Positions 1 to 10,685 of a DNA stretch of 64,000 nucleotides are shown here, piece after piece (the stretch's first letter is position 1; each line of letters starts with the position of its first letter). A model generated the notes under the pieces. The model made no database searches. It saw only the letters and a list, made by a program, of their open reading frames with translations, and was not told the origin of the DNA. The DNA comes from Phialocephala subalpina. Taxonomy: Eukaryota > Ascomycota > Leotiomycetes > Helotiales > Mollisiaceae. The stretch is taken from contig FJOG01000006.1 of the NCBI GenBank assembly GCA_900073065.1, positions 1,798,076-1,862,075 on the forward strand. Direction: 5' to 3'. Position numbers and translations under genes: made by a program.

Positions 1-537
1 CTTACGGGCCTGTCTCTGAATGAAGGCATGGGAACGCAGCTATCCGCACTGTCCCTGAAGCATTCCCCCGAGGTGCTCTCACGCATTCGAAGCGCACACA
101 CCCCGCGAGAGCTCATGGGCGAAATATGGGACATTGCTAGGAGCTTCCGAAAAGACATGGCTGCTGAGCTTGCAGGCCTACCGAATGACAACCTCATCGG
201 CATGCTTCCATACGTATCCAGTATTCACCAGATGTTCCAAGGCAGACTGGGCAAGCCCCGATCAGACACCTACGAAGTATCTAACATCGGGACAATTAAT
301 AATGCGGTGCCAGGAGCAAAATGGAGAATCGATAGAACAATCTTCTCGCAGTCTGGCATGGGTACAGGTCCAAGCATGAGCTTCAATGTCGCTAGCGTCG
401 CAGGAGGGCCGCTCACGATCAGCGTCACATGGCTTGATGGAGACTCGGATTCGAAACTTGTAGAACTCATCACGAAAGATTTGAGCTACGCTCTGAGGTG
501 TATTGGGGAGGGAAAAGAGATCACGATAGGTCTCTAA
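1..537 (+). CDS. Alcohol O-acetyltransferase family protein, C-terminal part (5' end outside window)
   Basis: The frame is open from base 1 (first in-window Met at 28) to a TAA at 535-537, so this is the last ~178 residues of a larger protein. The segment reading YEVSNIGTINN, followed by a W, then an FSQSGMGTGPS stretch and a strand ending in ISVTWLDGD, is the usual C-terminal half of fungal alcohol acetyltransferases (AATase family, BAHD/condensation-like fold). The catalytic HxxxD lies upstream, outside the window. Such enzymes move acetyl groups from acetyl-CoA to alcohols or sterols. No intron is needed. Family assignment comes from motif memory only; another condensation-fold acyltransferase is possible. 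Confidence 0.7.
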   Translation, partial: LTGLSLNEGMGTQLSALSLKHSPEVLSRIRSAHTPRELMGEIWDIARSFRKDMAAELAGLPNDNLIGMLPYVSSIHQMFQGRLGKPRSDTYEVSNIGTINNAVPGAKWRIDRTIFSQSGMGTGPSMSFNVASVAGGPLTISVTWLDGDSDSKLVELITKDLSYALRCIGEGKEITIGL

Positions 538-624
538 TATATACAAGCCCGTCCAGTGATTGGCTGTACCAATCGTTATTTACATCCTTCTCTGTCAATT
601 GTTCCCACTATCCTGTACTTTTAA

Positions 625-1816
625 TTACTCATCCCACAACACCGCGCTCAGTCCATTATCGTTTTCTGCCTGTCCAACACTTCCTATCCTCATGCTAGCC
701 ACTTGAGGCCCGAGCAACCCTGTCGACACGTCTCTCTTGACCACAACCACATTTGCAGTCGTCTGATCGCCAATTACCACCAAGTCGCCTTCTTGATTGA
801 CCTGGAATGTTCGAGGATAGGTACCTCCAGATGATGTGAGCCCTTGGAAGGTCATAGTTCCAGAGGTGTCCAAGGAGAACGATGCCATTGAGTCATTTGG
901 AGAGAAGGTAAGATCTCTACGATTAGATGCATAAAGGAAGTTGTCCTTGACATGTACCTCACCCACTTTGGTTCCGGATGGTGCCGACTTGCCTCCCGGC
1001 ATCGTCGTCAAGGTTTGCAACTTTGTGAGAGTTATACATCCCCCTGCTGGATACGATACGCTAAATGAATGGACCGAGTTCGCAAGCTCGTTTCCGACAT
1101 ACAGAGTATTCTTCCCCCAGAACGTGGCGTGGCGAGGACCAGTTCCCGGTGTGTCTGTGTACGGAGTGCAAGCTGTGAGCTTCCCGGTGGAGGCATCAAT
1201 TTTATATATCCGAATGAGATCTGCTCCAAGATCTGGCGCCAAGATGAACGCTCCCGTGGGGTCGACAATTGTTTCGTGTGGATGTGGCACATCTTGTCTA
1301 GAGTTGGGCCCTCTGCCGCTCATCGTCAAAGTGAAGGTCTGGAAGGCCGATGCGCCAGATGTCAAGGGCAATTTGTGAGTTGTAATCATCGAAGTTTGAC
1401 TGTCAGGTACGTCAGCGCAGATCTGAATTTCCTTGAGATGTACCTTACTAGTGAGCGCTTGCGAGATAGTTTCCTCCTCCATACTGGACATTCGCTACGG
1501 CGCCCAGAGGAGCTGAGGCTTTCCCGGACAATTTCAGACCGCCATTAGTCGCAGCTGAGACGGAGGCGACTTGAGCGCTGCCAGAACCTGTCTCGTCGGA
1601 AACATACAACTCTCTTGTTGTCGAATTGAATGTCATCCAGCTCGGCTGGCCTCCAATTGCCACAGTGCTGTTCTGTGTCAAGGTGTACGAACTGCCACTG
1701 CCCGTCAAAGTCAGACTGTAGATGGTACCACTGTAGTGGGAAACGAAGATGTTTGCCGCATTGCCAGTTTGCACCAGCGCGGACAGCAGCCCTAGACCCA
1801 GGGCGAGGAACAACAT
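625..1816 (-). CDS. Secreted lactonase, seven-bladed beta-propeller (6-phosphogluconolactonase-like)
   Basis: Two exons: 1449-1816 and 625-1399, separated by a 49-nt intron (donor GTAAGG, branch CTGAC, acceptor CAG) that joins the frames exactly and gives 380 residues. The start at 1816 gives a signal peptide (hydrophobic MLFLALGLGLLSALV, likely cleavage after GNA). After that come propeller-type blades: NIFVSHYSGTIYSL, QPSWMTFNSTTRELYV, HPHETIVDPTGAFILAPDLG, GPRHATFW and YPRTFQVNQEGDLVVIG. These match the lactonase (Pgl-like) family, whose secreted fungal members hydrolyse sugar or cyclic-acid lactones. It is divergently transcribed from a secreted FAD sugar-oxidase type gene about 1 kb away, whose product could be its lactone substrate (inference). 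Confidence 0.85.
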
Positions 1817-2839
1817 GATTGATGGTCTGGCGATGAATTGGTGGGTTTGAACACTGCTACCACCAAGAAGAAATTTCTACAGGCTGCGCTGATACTTATG
1901 GGTAACGGAACGGAATTTCAGTCCATAGGACGGAACTCAAAGTCAAACAAACGTGTCCGTTTGGGGTAATCAATCCTAGAAGATGGTCCCGCCGGGTCCT
2001 TGGTTCCATGTGCGGAGTTCCTATATCAGCCTCAAAAGAACAATCCCCTCGCCGAGAAGACGCGTGAGTTCTTCCACGTTCTTTGTTCCCTCCGCATTCT
2101 TTTTTCGGGTTCCCCATACTTTACCCCGGATTCAAATTCATTCCGCAGAGAATTTTTCAGGAGAAAACAGTTCATGATGGTTGCTGGGTACCGGATATTG
2201 GTGCCGACCTATTAGGCAGAATTGTCCGTCAGCCGGTGACGGCGGCACGTTTTAGCAGCCGCGGATTAATTCGGACTGCTATGAACGACATAAAGCATCG
2301 CAAGGATCCCATTGAATAGAACGTTCCGAGACTTTCTTTAAGAGGCTATGTATACGACTGGGCGATGGGATGAATACAACATCGCACGGAGATCTAATCA
2401 TATCTAGGACCTAGATTTGTGGAGATGTGGGGCGGGGACTCGTGACCCGAACAATCGTCATCTCTTGCATTATCCATATTTCTCTCGGATCATATATTCA
2501 TGGGCACCCATCTCAGAGATTGGATGAATTCGGATTTCATTGAGGCAAAGCTCATTGCGCACCACATTCGCTGTTCACGGTAGGTACATTGGTACTGGTT
2601 AAAGGGGTGCGGGATGCTGTAGCCAAACTTCTGCAATTCTCTTGACATTCCTCCCCGTTCTTAACCGTCTGATGTGGGTGTAATCAGACCATCGTCGGCA
2701 CGAATGGCTATCTACAATTGTTTCTCGTTTTTCATATCTTGATCATGTTTGTTCCTGTTTCAGTGTGGTAGTTTTCGTTATTTCTTGGACTTGAACCCGC
2801 CATAAGTTTGCTTAGCGATCTTCATCATTGCTTTTAGAC
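1817..2839. promoter_or_regulatory. 1-kb divergent intergenic region between lactonase and FAD oxidase
   Basis: No coding segment is convincing here. The region must carry both promoters of the divergent pair. A C/T-rich stretch precedes the FAD-oxidase start at 2840. I see no clear repeat or RNA gene. Confidence 0.5.
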
Positions 2840-4683
2840 ATGTTGGCAACAACTCTTTTAGCATTGCTGCTCTCAGCAAGCGCTAATGCTATCCTCGACC
2901 GAAGAACCGCAATCGGTGACTGCTTGACCGCAGGCAGCGTCCCCCAAGTCCTGCCCGGATCATCAGCCTACAACTTAGCAATCAAGCCCTTCAATCTCAG
3001 GATCCCATTCACGCCAGCAGCAGTCGTACAACCAAAGACAGTTGACCAAGTTCAAGCAGCCGTTGCTTGCGGTGCCAAACTCGGCATCCCGGTCAGTCCC
3101 AAAGGAGGCGGACACAGTTATGCCTCTCATGGACTTGGAGGAGAAGATGGACATCTAATGGTCGACATGAAATACTTCACGAGTGTGAAAGTCGATAGCT
3201 CGACGCAGATTGCTGCTATTGGGACTGGAGCTAGACTCGGCAATATTGCCCAATCTCTCTATTCTCAAGGACAACGAGCTTTTAGTCATGGGACTTGTCC
3301 TGGGTATGTTGATTCTCTTCTAGCGGGATGGATTGAGAGCTGATTGATTTGATCAGTGTCGGTGTAGCAGGCCACGTCGTTGGCGGCGGCTACGGCTACA
3401 TCTCCCACACCCACGGCCTAGCCCTCGACAACCTCGTCGAAGCAACCGTAGTCCTCGCCAACTCCACCGTCGTAACCGCCTCAACAACATCCAACCCCGA
3501 CCTCTTCTGGGCTATCCGCGGCGCCGGTGCCTCTTTCGGAATCATCACCGAATATAAATTCCAAACTTTCGCTGCACCAATGGGCAACACTGTTTTCAGC
3601 TATACGATAAATCCGTCAAGTGCTAGTCAGGCCGCCAGTATCCATAAGGCGTTGCAGGATTATGCGAATAGTACGAGTATGCCGACGGAGATGAATATGA
3701 GGTTGTTTGTCAGTCCTGGGAGTTTTAATTTGGAGGGGGTTTATTATGGGAGTCAGAGCGCGTTTAAGAGTGCGGTGCAGCCGCTTTTGACGAAGTTGGG
3801 GGTGAGTTGACTGGGAATTCCTTTCCTGTTTTGAGGAGTCTCATAATTTCTCGAAACAGTCTTCTAGAGTGTCCTTCGGGAAGAAATTGCTGACTTCCTG
3901 TTTTCTAGATCAGCTACGGCCAAGTTCAAACTATGGATTGGATAGCGGGGCTGAGTAATTACGCGTATATGAGTTTGAGTACGCCGATTGATTATGATGT
4001 GGTATGTCCTCCCGTCACACCTCTTTCTGGGAGTGCTATATGCTAACCAAGGTTTACCTTTAGCACGAAACCTTTTTCTCGAAGAGTTTGATGACTGTAT
4101 CAATCACCGATGCAGGCTTCACCGCATTCTGGAATTACTGGCAAAGTACCGCTCGTGGCGTCAACCGAGTTTGTCTCCCCTCCTTTCTCCTTCCCTCTCA
4201 CCAAATGTTCCCTTCAAACTAAAAAGAGATAAGGATTGGTACCTAATCATCGACCTCCACGGCGGGCCCACCTCCGCCATCTCAAAAGTCGCCGACAACG
4301 CAACCTCATACGCACACCGAAACGCGCTGTTGAAGTATGAATTCTATGACCGTGTTGATTCAGGGAGTTATCCGAGTAATGGGTTTAGTTTTTTGAACGG
4401 TTGGGTTAATTCGATGCAAAATGCTAGTATGTTTTCCCTCCCCATGGTTTTTGTCTTTGATGGGAAGAGTGAAAGAGTGGTTTGAGGGGTGAGATGCTGA
4501 TGATGGGGAACAGTGCCGACAACAAACTTCGGCATGTACATCAATTACGCCGATACGTCTTTGACGATGGCGCAAGCTCATTCTCAGTATTGGCTGGGAC
4601 ATTATCCTATGTTGGCGCAGATTAAGAAGGCGTATGATCCGAAGCAGGTGTTTTCTAATCCTCAGGCTATTACGAGTACTTGA
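2840..4683 (+). CDS. Secreted FAD-linked oxidase with bicovalent flavin site (BBE / glucooligosaccharide-oxidase type)
   Basis: Six exons: 2840-3303, 3357-3801, 3909-4001, 4064-4168, 4234-4426, 4514-4683. All phases agree and give 489 residues. The ATG at 2840 is used because the TTG 12 bases upstream is not a plausible fungal start. The N-terminus is a signal peptide (MLATTLLALLLSASANA). The FAD_binding_4 domain carries PKGGGHSYASHG (His92) and, across intron 1, HGTCPGVGVAGHVVGGGYG (Cys153). A His and Cys about 60 residues apart is the signature of 8-alpha-histidyl/6-S-cysteinyl bicovalent FAD, as in glucooligosaccharide oxidases. The C-terminus has the BBE motif DPKQVFSNPQAI. Members oxidise sugars or other alcohols to lactones or aldehydes, releasing H2O2. 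The exact substrate cannot be read from sequence. Confidence 0.9.
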
Positions 4684-4891
4684 ATCAGCTTCAAGAATGG
4701 GCTTGTGTTTGACAGGGTGACCAAGACCAGTGATCGAGGCTAGAGCCGAGTGAATTATAATTTATCAGGCAAACGGAGCGACAAGCTAGCAACATTCCTT
4801 AATACCGTACATAGTTTCTTGGTCAGCACCTAGTGAGGGTCACATGAGTCGAAAAAGAGGCCGGGGAAATGTTTGTTCTCTACAGGTGCAA

Positions 4892-6940
4892 TCAAAAAAT
4901 TGTGATTATATACTCCTTATGATCTCCGACTTCTATTTCCTGCTCATAATGGAACAGGCCAGAGTCCTCGTTCGTTGCTTTGATCAGTGTTGTATGTAAA
5001 GTCTCACCCAGCGACAATTTCTTTGAGATGTTGAAGTGCCCAGCTCTGTTGTAAAGCGGTTCCGTTCCCCGATATACTGTCTTGAGCGCTATTCCTTGAA
5101 CAATGGCTGTGTCATCCAGTCCCACATCTGTCAAATAGCGAAATGCTATTGGGAGCAAGAGGAGCGAGGCGCTCAAGTCGAGCGATTCGTCGTCTAGAGT
5201 GATACTCCCCAGAGACTTATCAAGAGAATATCTTGTCAGAACGCCATTCACTGGCAAGAGAATAGTGTCCCATAGTAAAGTTCCTTGCAAGTGTACAAAT
5301 CCGCTACTCAGTTGACCAAAGACATCGGATCCAACGGGGTCTGTATGTGTCTCAATGAGCTTGACTAAAGGTTGTAGCTTTGTCTCAAAGGTGATTCCCC
5401 ATCCCAAAAAGCCAGGGACGGAAGCCCACGACCAAGAAGGCGCAACATAAGTGCCTTTTTGGTTGGTGCTAGCTCGAGGCGGTCTCTCTTGTGTAGCTTT
5501 GTGGTCGATTGACCATAGAAGCTGATGCCCGAATTCGTCTCTCCAGAGACCACCAAGGTAGTCGCATTTCAAATATCGATGGAAATGTCTGGCCACGCTC
5601 GAGACTGCGATCAGTCTATCGTCCCACTTAGTCAATGACCTGCTTGAATATTCTTGGACCACCTTCATCCACTTAGCGAGCGTCGGCGCCCCAGTGAAAG
5701 CCGCCTCGTCGTCACCGACGACGTATGAACTAAGTCCTTCCGGGCACTGCTCACAAGCTTGCATCTCTGTACACTCCCATGCAAGTTGCGAATGTGAGAA
5801 GTGAAGTGTTCTCTTAGCAAGAAATTTCTCCTGAAACACCCAGCCTCTTGTGCTTAGTGGGCCCTCGAAACAATACGCCTTTATATCAGAAGGTAGGAAT
5901 TGGCATACTCGATTTTCCCCCCGAGGCTCGTAGCTGTACATCACATTCGTAATTGCTCGCGAGATTTGCCGAGGGTGCCGCTCGACGAAGCATCCTTGAG
6001 AGCCATCGGCTGCTCGAGTTGCTGCTATATTGAAATATGCGTTGCTGTAGACGGACCCCATCTTGGCAGCTTCTCGGCGCCAATCGTCTGTGTCGTTTTG
6101 GATGATGCATAAAGTGTCAATCCAGATATATCGACATTCGAAGTACACGCTTGTAGCGATAGCGTCTTGGAAGGTTTGGGATAGACGACTGAGCTGGATC
6201 CCAATCTCCATCTCTTTCATGTTTTCTTTCAGGAGCAGGAGATATTGGTTGTTGCCCCAACAATGGCTCAGTGAAACGTACTGTACAGTAGTTTTGAGAT
6301 CATTTGAGTGATGTAGTCGAATGATGTCCCCACTGATCTCGAGAAGTCTTGTTGGAAGCTGGATCTCGGAAGCTGGTTTGCACCTCTTGTGGGAGGTTAC
6401 GCATGTCTCCAGCCAGCACTTTGCCATCGACAGTGCTTCTGGAGAACCAGTGTTTGTCCCTCGAGCCTCTTGCATTATTTTCACTGCTTCAGTTAGCTCA
6501 ATTCGCTCAAAACCCACAATTAAACAAATTTTTAATTTTGAAGGATGTTTGTTCAACTCACTCTCAATGTTCTGGAAAGTAATGGTGGGCAGCAATTTAT
6601 CCTTGCAAACAATATAGATCTTATGGACATGATCTCCAGAGTCGGGAAGTACTTCGAATGAGAACTTGCCACCCATAATGATTTCTGGGAACCGATTCAA
6701 ATCATGCGAAACTTCCTGATACAACAATGAACACAGTTGGCACCCTGAGGCTGCAGAACTATTCGTTGCCTCATAATCTCTGACATGGGTCACAACAAAA
6801 GTAGTTTCTTCCGTAGTGACGAAATCCTCGCAGAGACTGCATAGCTGCGACTTCTTTACTGCAGTCTGCTGATCAGGCTGGGGCGCCTCTCGAGTTCGAC
6901 GAAGACAGCCGCAGAACATTTTTCTGCTCAAGGAGGACAT
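4892..6940 (-). CDS. HET (heterokaryon incompatibility) domain protein
   Basis: A single 682-residue exon. The N-terminus has paired cysteines (CSLCEDF, GCQLCSLL) common in HET proteins. The HET core is clear: VQYVSLSHCWG, SRLSQTFQDAIATSVY, YIWIDTLCIIQND, DDWRREAAKMGSVYSNA, then RGWVFQEKFLAKRTLHF. The C-terminal half has the usual GLWRDEFGHQLLWSID and PSWSWASVPG segments. HET proteins trigger regulated cell death on non-self recognition, often as the effector of STAND/NLR receptors; such a receptor-like gene lies 6 kb away. No break is seen. Many HET paralogues exist per genome, so the recognised partner cannot be inferred. Confidence 0.9.
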   Translation of the reverse strand: MSSLSRKMFCGCLRRTREAPQPDQQTAVKKSQLCSLCEDFVTTEETTFVVTHVRDYEATNSSAASGCQLCSLLYQEVSHDLNRFPEIIMGGKFSFEVLPDSGDHVHKIYIVCKDKLLPTITFQNIESELNKHPSKLKICLIVGFERIELTEAVKIMQEARGTNTGSPEALSMAKCWLETCVTSHKRCKPASEIQLPTRLLEISGDIIRLHHSNDLKTTVQYVSLSHCWGNNQYLLLLKENMKEMEIGIQLSRLSQTFQDAIATSVYFECRYIWIDTLCIIQNDTDDWRREAAKMGSVYSNAYFNIAATRAADGSQGCFVERHPRQISRAITNVMYSYEPRGENRVCQFLPSDIKAYCFEGPLSTRGWVFQEKFLAKRTLHFSHSQLAWECTEMQACEQCPEGLSSYVVGDDEAAFTGAPTLAKWMKVVQEYSSRSLTKWDDRLIAVSSVARHFHRYLKCDYLGGLWRDEFGHQLLWSIDHKATQERPPRASTNQKGTYVAPSWSWASVPGFLGWGITFETKLQPLVKLIETHTDPVGSDVFGQLSSGFVHLQGTLLWDTILLPVNGVLTRYSLDKSLGSITLDDESLDLSASLLLLPIAFRYLTDVGLDDTAIVQGIALKTVYRGTEPLYNRAGHFNISKKLSLGETLHTTLIKATNEDSGLFHYEQEIEVGDHKEYIITIF

Positions 6941-7145
6941 TTCTCTTAAGGATTAGTTCAATAGACTCGTTGTAAGCATGGCAGTCGTGTTGAGGAAGTA
7001 TATTGTGGGTGTGAGGTTGAAGTGATATGACCACTCGCGTCTAACAGCCACATTCTGCCTGCTGCAGGACGTGGCGCTGGAACTTTGACCAACCTCACAC
7101 GGTGATTGGTTGCTTACTAATAACCCTGCTACATAGGAGAAAAGT

Positions 7146-8837
7146 TCATCGAGAAAGATACCGGCGTCCTCCCTCAGCGACCAAAGTGTTTGAGCTCAAG
7201 ATATCGCAAGGGGGGTACGTGATTGCCGCCCAGGAAGCAGCAATGGGAAGACCCACCTACATGAATCCTGTTAGCATGCTTCTTCTCGCCAAAAACTTGG
7301 AAGTAGAATACTTACATCCGATCCATAATCACCAATCAACTGTGCAATCGGTCCAACAAAGTATGTTTGATCCATCCCTAAGATCGCTCCAATCCAGCCA
7401 ATCAAGAACGAAATCAGTGCCGCAACCCCAATGGGCAACAGCTTCCTTTCGTTCCATACCTCCCAATTGTATCCAGTCTTTCTTCTGAAGATGAACTCTT
7501 CCTCGATCGTTAACGTGATCCAAATGATTGTCCAATATCCAATTAGCGAGAGGAAGTTGAGGAAAATAGTCAACAAATACGCTCTCCCCGCAATCGCGCA
7601 AATGGTGTAGATGACAACTGAAATCGTGCTCCATACCATCCTCGGGACCTTGACAGCCCAACCCCCAAGCAACTGGAACGACAAAGAAGCAGAATAAGTC
7701 CCAGGAATATTGTTCGCCACAACACCCAATGCCAACAACACCGCGCAGAAATTCCCAAAAGAACCAAGTGGGCTCAAAGCTTCCACTATCAAAGACCCAG
7801 TGCTGATTTTATCTGCTGCAACCCAGGTAGGATTGAGCGAAAGACCAGATCCGAGACCTATGCCCATGAATTCCACAAAGAGCTTGCCGAGGATGAGGCC
7901 TGATGCTGTCATGCAGAAGACGGCGAGGCGGGATGCTTTTGGTGGGAAGTAGACGTAGAAATCTGCTGCTGCTGCGGACCAGCCCAAAGGCCCCGACGCT
8001 GAGAGGAAGACGTATGAGAGCCGGTTTCCGATTAGTGTCGCGCCGGTGGAGGAAGATGGAGTCTTGACATCGAAGTGTGGAGAAGCGACGCCGACGAAGA
8101 TGAACAATATGCAAACCTGTGGAATCCACGTATACCTCTCAAAAATATTAAAAAACTTGATTCCGAAAGTTGAGATAGCCCAAGATATCAAAGCAGCGAC
8201 CACGATTCCGACAATGACAGACATTCCTTGGCCGTTAACGGCGGAGAGGATGAGACCAGCGACGATAGTGTCGACGACGCCGTAGCCGAGTTCGATGACG
8301 AGGTTTAGGAGGACGCAGAGTTTGGAGGGCCACCAGCCCATTGTATAGCGGGCGATGACTAGGGTTCTGTTTCCAGACATGGGGCCGAATGTCGAGATGT
8401 AGGCTGTTAGGCAGGAGCCGAGGATTGTGCCGAAGAGGCAGCATCTACCCTCGTTAGTCTTTGTTCTTTGTCTTTCTCTTTCGGACTCACATCATGGCAT
8501 CAACAAACCCCAACCCAAACGCAATCGGGCCCAAAATTCACACAGTCATATTATTCGCCGTACAGTTTGCCGAGAACCATATCATAGCCATGTAGAGGTA
8601 ATCTTTCGCTGCATATTTCCGTTCTCGTTCGGACTCGGGGACGCGTTCTATGCCTCGGGCTTCGATGCCGGCGATTGTTTCGAGGCGGTTGGCGAGGCGT
8701 TGGAGGGTGTTTGTTGGGGTGGGGATTAGAGCTGGGTCGAGGGGGGTGGTGGTGCCGATTTGGTGGTCGACTGAGCTGTTGGAAGGAGCATTTGAGACAG
8801 CGGGGTGTTTCTCGTCAATAACACTGATAGACACCAT
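7146..8837 (-). pseudogene. NCS1-type purine/cytosine permease (Fcy-like), interrupted by a TGA and a -1 frameshift
   Basis: Exons 8491-8837, 7316-8444 and 7146-7256, with introns 8445-8490 (GTGAGT..TAG) and 7257-7315 (GTAAGT..TAG). The start at 8837 gives MVSISVIDEKHP. About 12 membrane segments are visible, with family motifs WFSANCTANNMT, ILGPIAFGLGFVDAM, ISTFGPMSGNRT and ADFYVYFP. Two lesions are present. First, codon 100 (8538-8540) is TGA, exactly where the family has a Gly before ILGP, and the same frame continues intact after it. Second, in the last exon a run of six C (in the family YPPLRYLELK tail) is one base short; adding one base would restore the family ending at a TGA at 7174-7176, instead of the drift to 7146. 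The protein would have imported nucleobases by proton symport. The homopolymer lesion could be a sequencing error; the TGA is not in a homopolymer. Confidence 0.75.
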
Positions 8838-9314
8838 CGTGCTTGAGACGTTGAAAAGTCTTTGAAGGAGAGCAATGAGAAGAAAGAAGGTGGGAATTGA
8901 AAGACTTTCATGGCCCACTTGAGCCTATACCTTGAGTTATCAAAGCTCTCCTTGTCTACAGATATCGAAGCTATTGTCAGCTTCAGATAAGATGCAGAGA
9001 TCTTCGTGTCCAAGAAAACGACTGATATCGTGTTCCTTGCATCACAATCCACTTTTGAGTGTTGACGATTCGGGAGAGAAAAGCCGATAGCCAAGACACG
9101 CGCTTCTCCGTTAGGTTGGTGATATCCAAAATGCATCTCTAGAGTGTAGCTCCTGGTCTTCTAGGAAATCCTCGTGAGAACTGTGCTGCAATGCTGAACG
9201 ATGGAATTTGTTCTGAACAATCGTCGGAGGGACCAAGTCTAGAACAACCTGAGAGTTTCTTGAGTTTTGTCATCGCTTATCTCTGATCGTTGCGGCCATG
9301 TCCGTCTACCCCAG

Positions 9315-10358
9315 ACTGCGTCTCAACCTCCGGCTTCCTCTACCTAACAAACAGCGGCATCTCAGTGCCCGAGCTCGACTCAGTCTTCGCCCAAAGCAAG
9401 TCGTACTTCGAACTCCCTCTCTCCGAGAAAGCAAAAGCACCAAACAACGATCCAAATATCAATAGAGGGTACTCGGGCATGGGCATCGAGAAAACAACAA
9501 ATGTATTCGACGCAGACGGTATCGCGACCTTGCGAAAACAAGAACCAGATATCAAAGAGAGTTTAGAGATTGGGAGTGAACCTGGGGACTACCCTGTCAA
9601 GAAGGAGATGAATATCTGGCCTGAGGGATTGGAGGGCTTCAAGGAGAAGATGATATGGTTTTATAAGAGGTGTGATGATTTGCATCATGTTTTGTTGGGG
9701 GCGATTGCTGAGGGTTTGGGGATTGAGAAGGATTTCTTTCGAAGTATTAAGAATGGGGATCATGTTTTGAGGTTGTTGCATTATCCTAGCGTGGAGAGGA
9801 ATGAGTTGGATAAAGAGGGTGCGGTGAGGACTGGAAGTCATACTGATTATGGGAGTGAGTGTTCGTTGAAAAGGGGGTAGAAAATGCTAACCGAAGTAGC
9901 CATCACCCTTCTTTTCCAGGATGGAACCGGTGGACTTCAGATCCAATATCCAGATGGGAACTTCTATGATGTCGATCCAGTTCCAGGAGCTATCGTTATC
10001 AATTGCTGCAAGTTTTTGAACTCCAACGTCCGTTTATGACTGACAACATGTAGGTGACTTGCTGCAAATATCGACAAATGATGTCCTCGAATCCACTCAT
10101 CACAGAGTCCGAACACCAACCAAGATACCAGTAACAGCAGATGGGAAATATGCAGCTCGATACTCAATTGCTGTAAGTGATACCATTCTTGTTCATAAGG
10201 AAAGAATACTGAAAAAGATGCAGTACTTCTGCCATCCAGACCAGGAGTCCACGATTGATACCATCGAAACGTGTTGGGATCCGGTGAATAATCCGAAAAA
10301 GTACGGGCCTGTGGTACTAGGAGAATGGATTGCAAATCGTTTGAAGATATCGTATTGA
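9315..10358 (+). CDS. 2-oxoglutarate/Fe(II) oxygenase (isopenicillin N synthase-like), 5' end unresolved
   Basis: Exons 9315?-9854, 9900-10007, 10054-10172, 10224-10358. The intron at 10008-10053 is GC-AG (donor GCAAGT); the others are GT-AG. The reconstructed core has GFLYLTNSGIS, GYSGMG, HVLRLLHYPS, the Fe ligands in GSHTDYG and STHHRV, TITLLFQD, and the 2OG-binding RYS, so the catalytic centre is complete. What is missing is the N-terminus: the frame is stopped by TGA at 9284-9286, has no in-frame ATG before residue ~60, and the usual PxIDLS strand is absent. A CAG acceptor at 9312-9314 would fit an upstream exon, but I find none. Either the first exon is unrecognised or the gene has lost its 5' end, like the broken permease it faces. 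Members oxidise small metabolites; no substrate can be named. Confidence 0.7.
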
Positions 10359-10685
10359 GCTGAAAATATACTAACAGCACAAAATGACAAGGCGTTCAAC
10401 GTCATCAATCAATCGCTGTCACGTGTGACCGGTTACTCCAAGATATGTTGCCAGAAAAAGCGAGTAATGAACAGAGAGTTTCACCTTTCTGCCTGCAAGG
10501 AGCCGTGAACCTTATAATGGAGTTGCTCCTCACTTAGACCTACATCGAGGTCTGATTGGAGTGGTGTAGCATCGTCTAAAGCTGAATGCCTAGTGTGAGC
10601 CAGACCTTGAAGCTAGAGAATCCGAATGAAGATACAAAGCTCGTAGAACATGACAAACCAGAGAATTCGATATCATATTTCAAGA

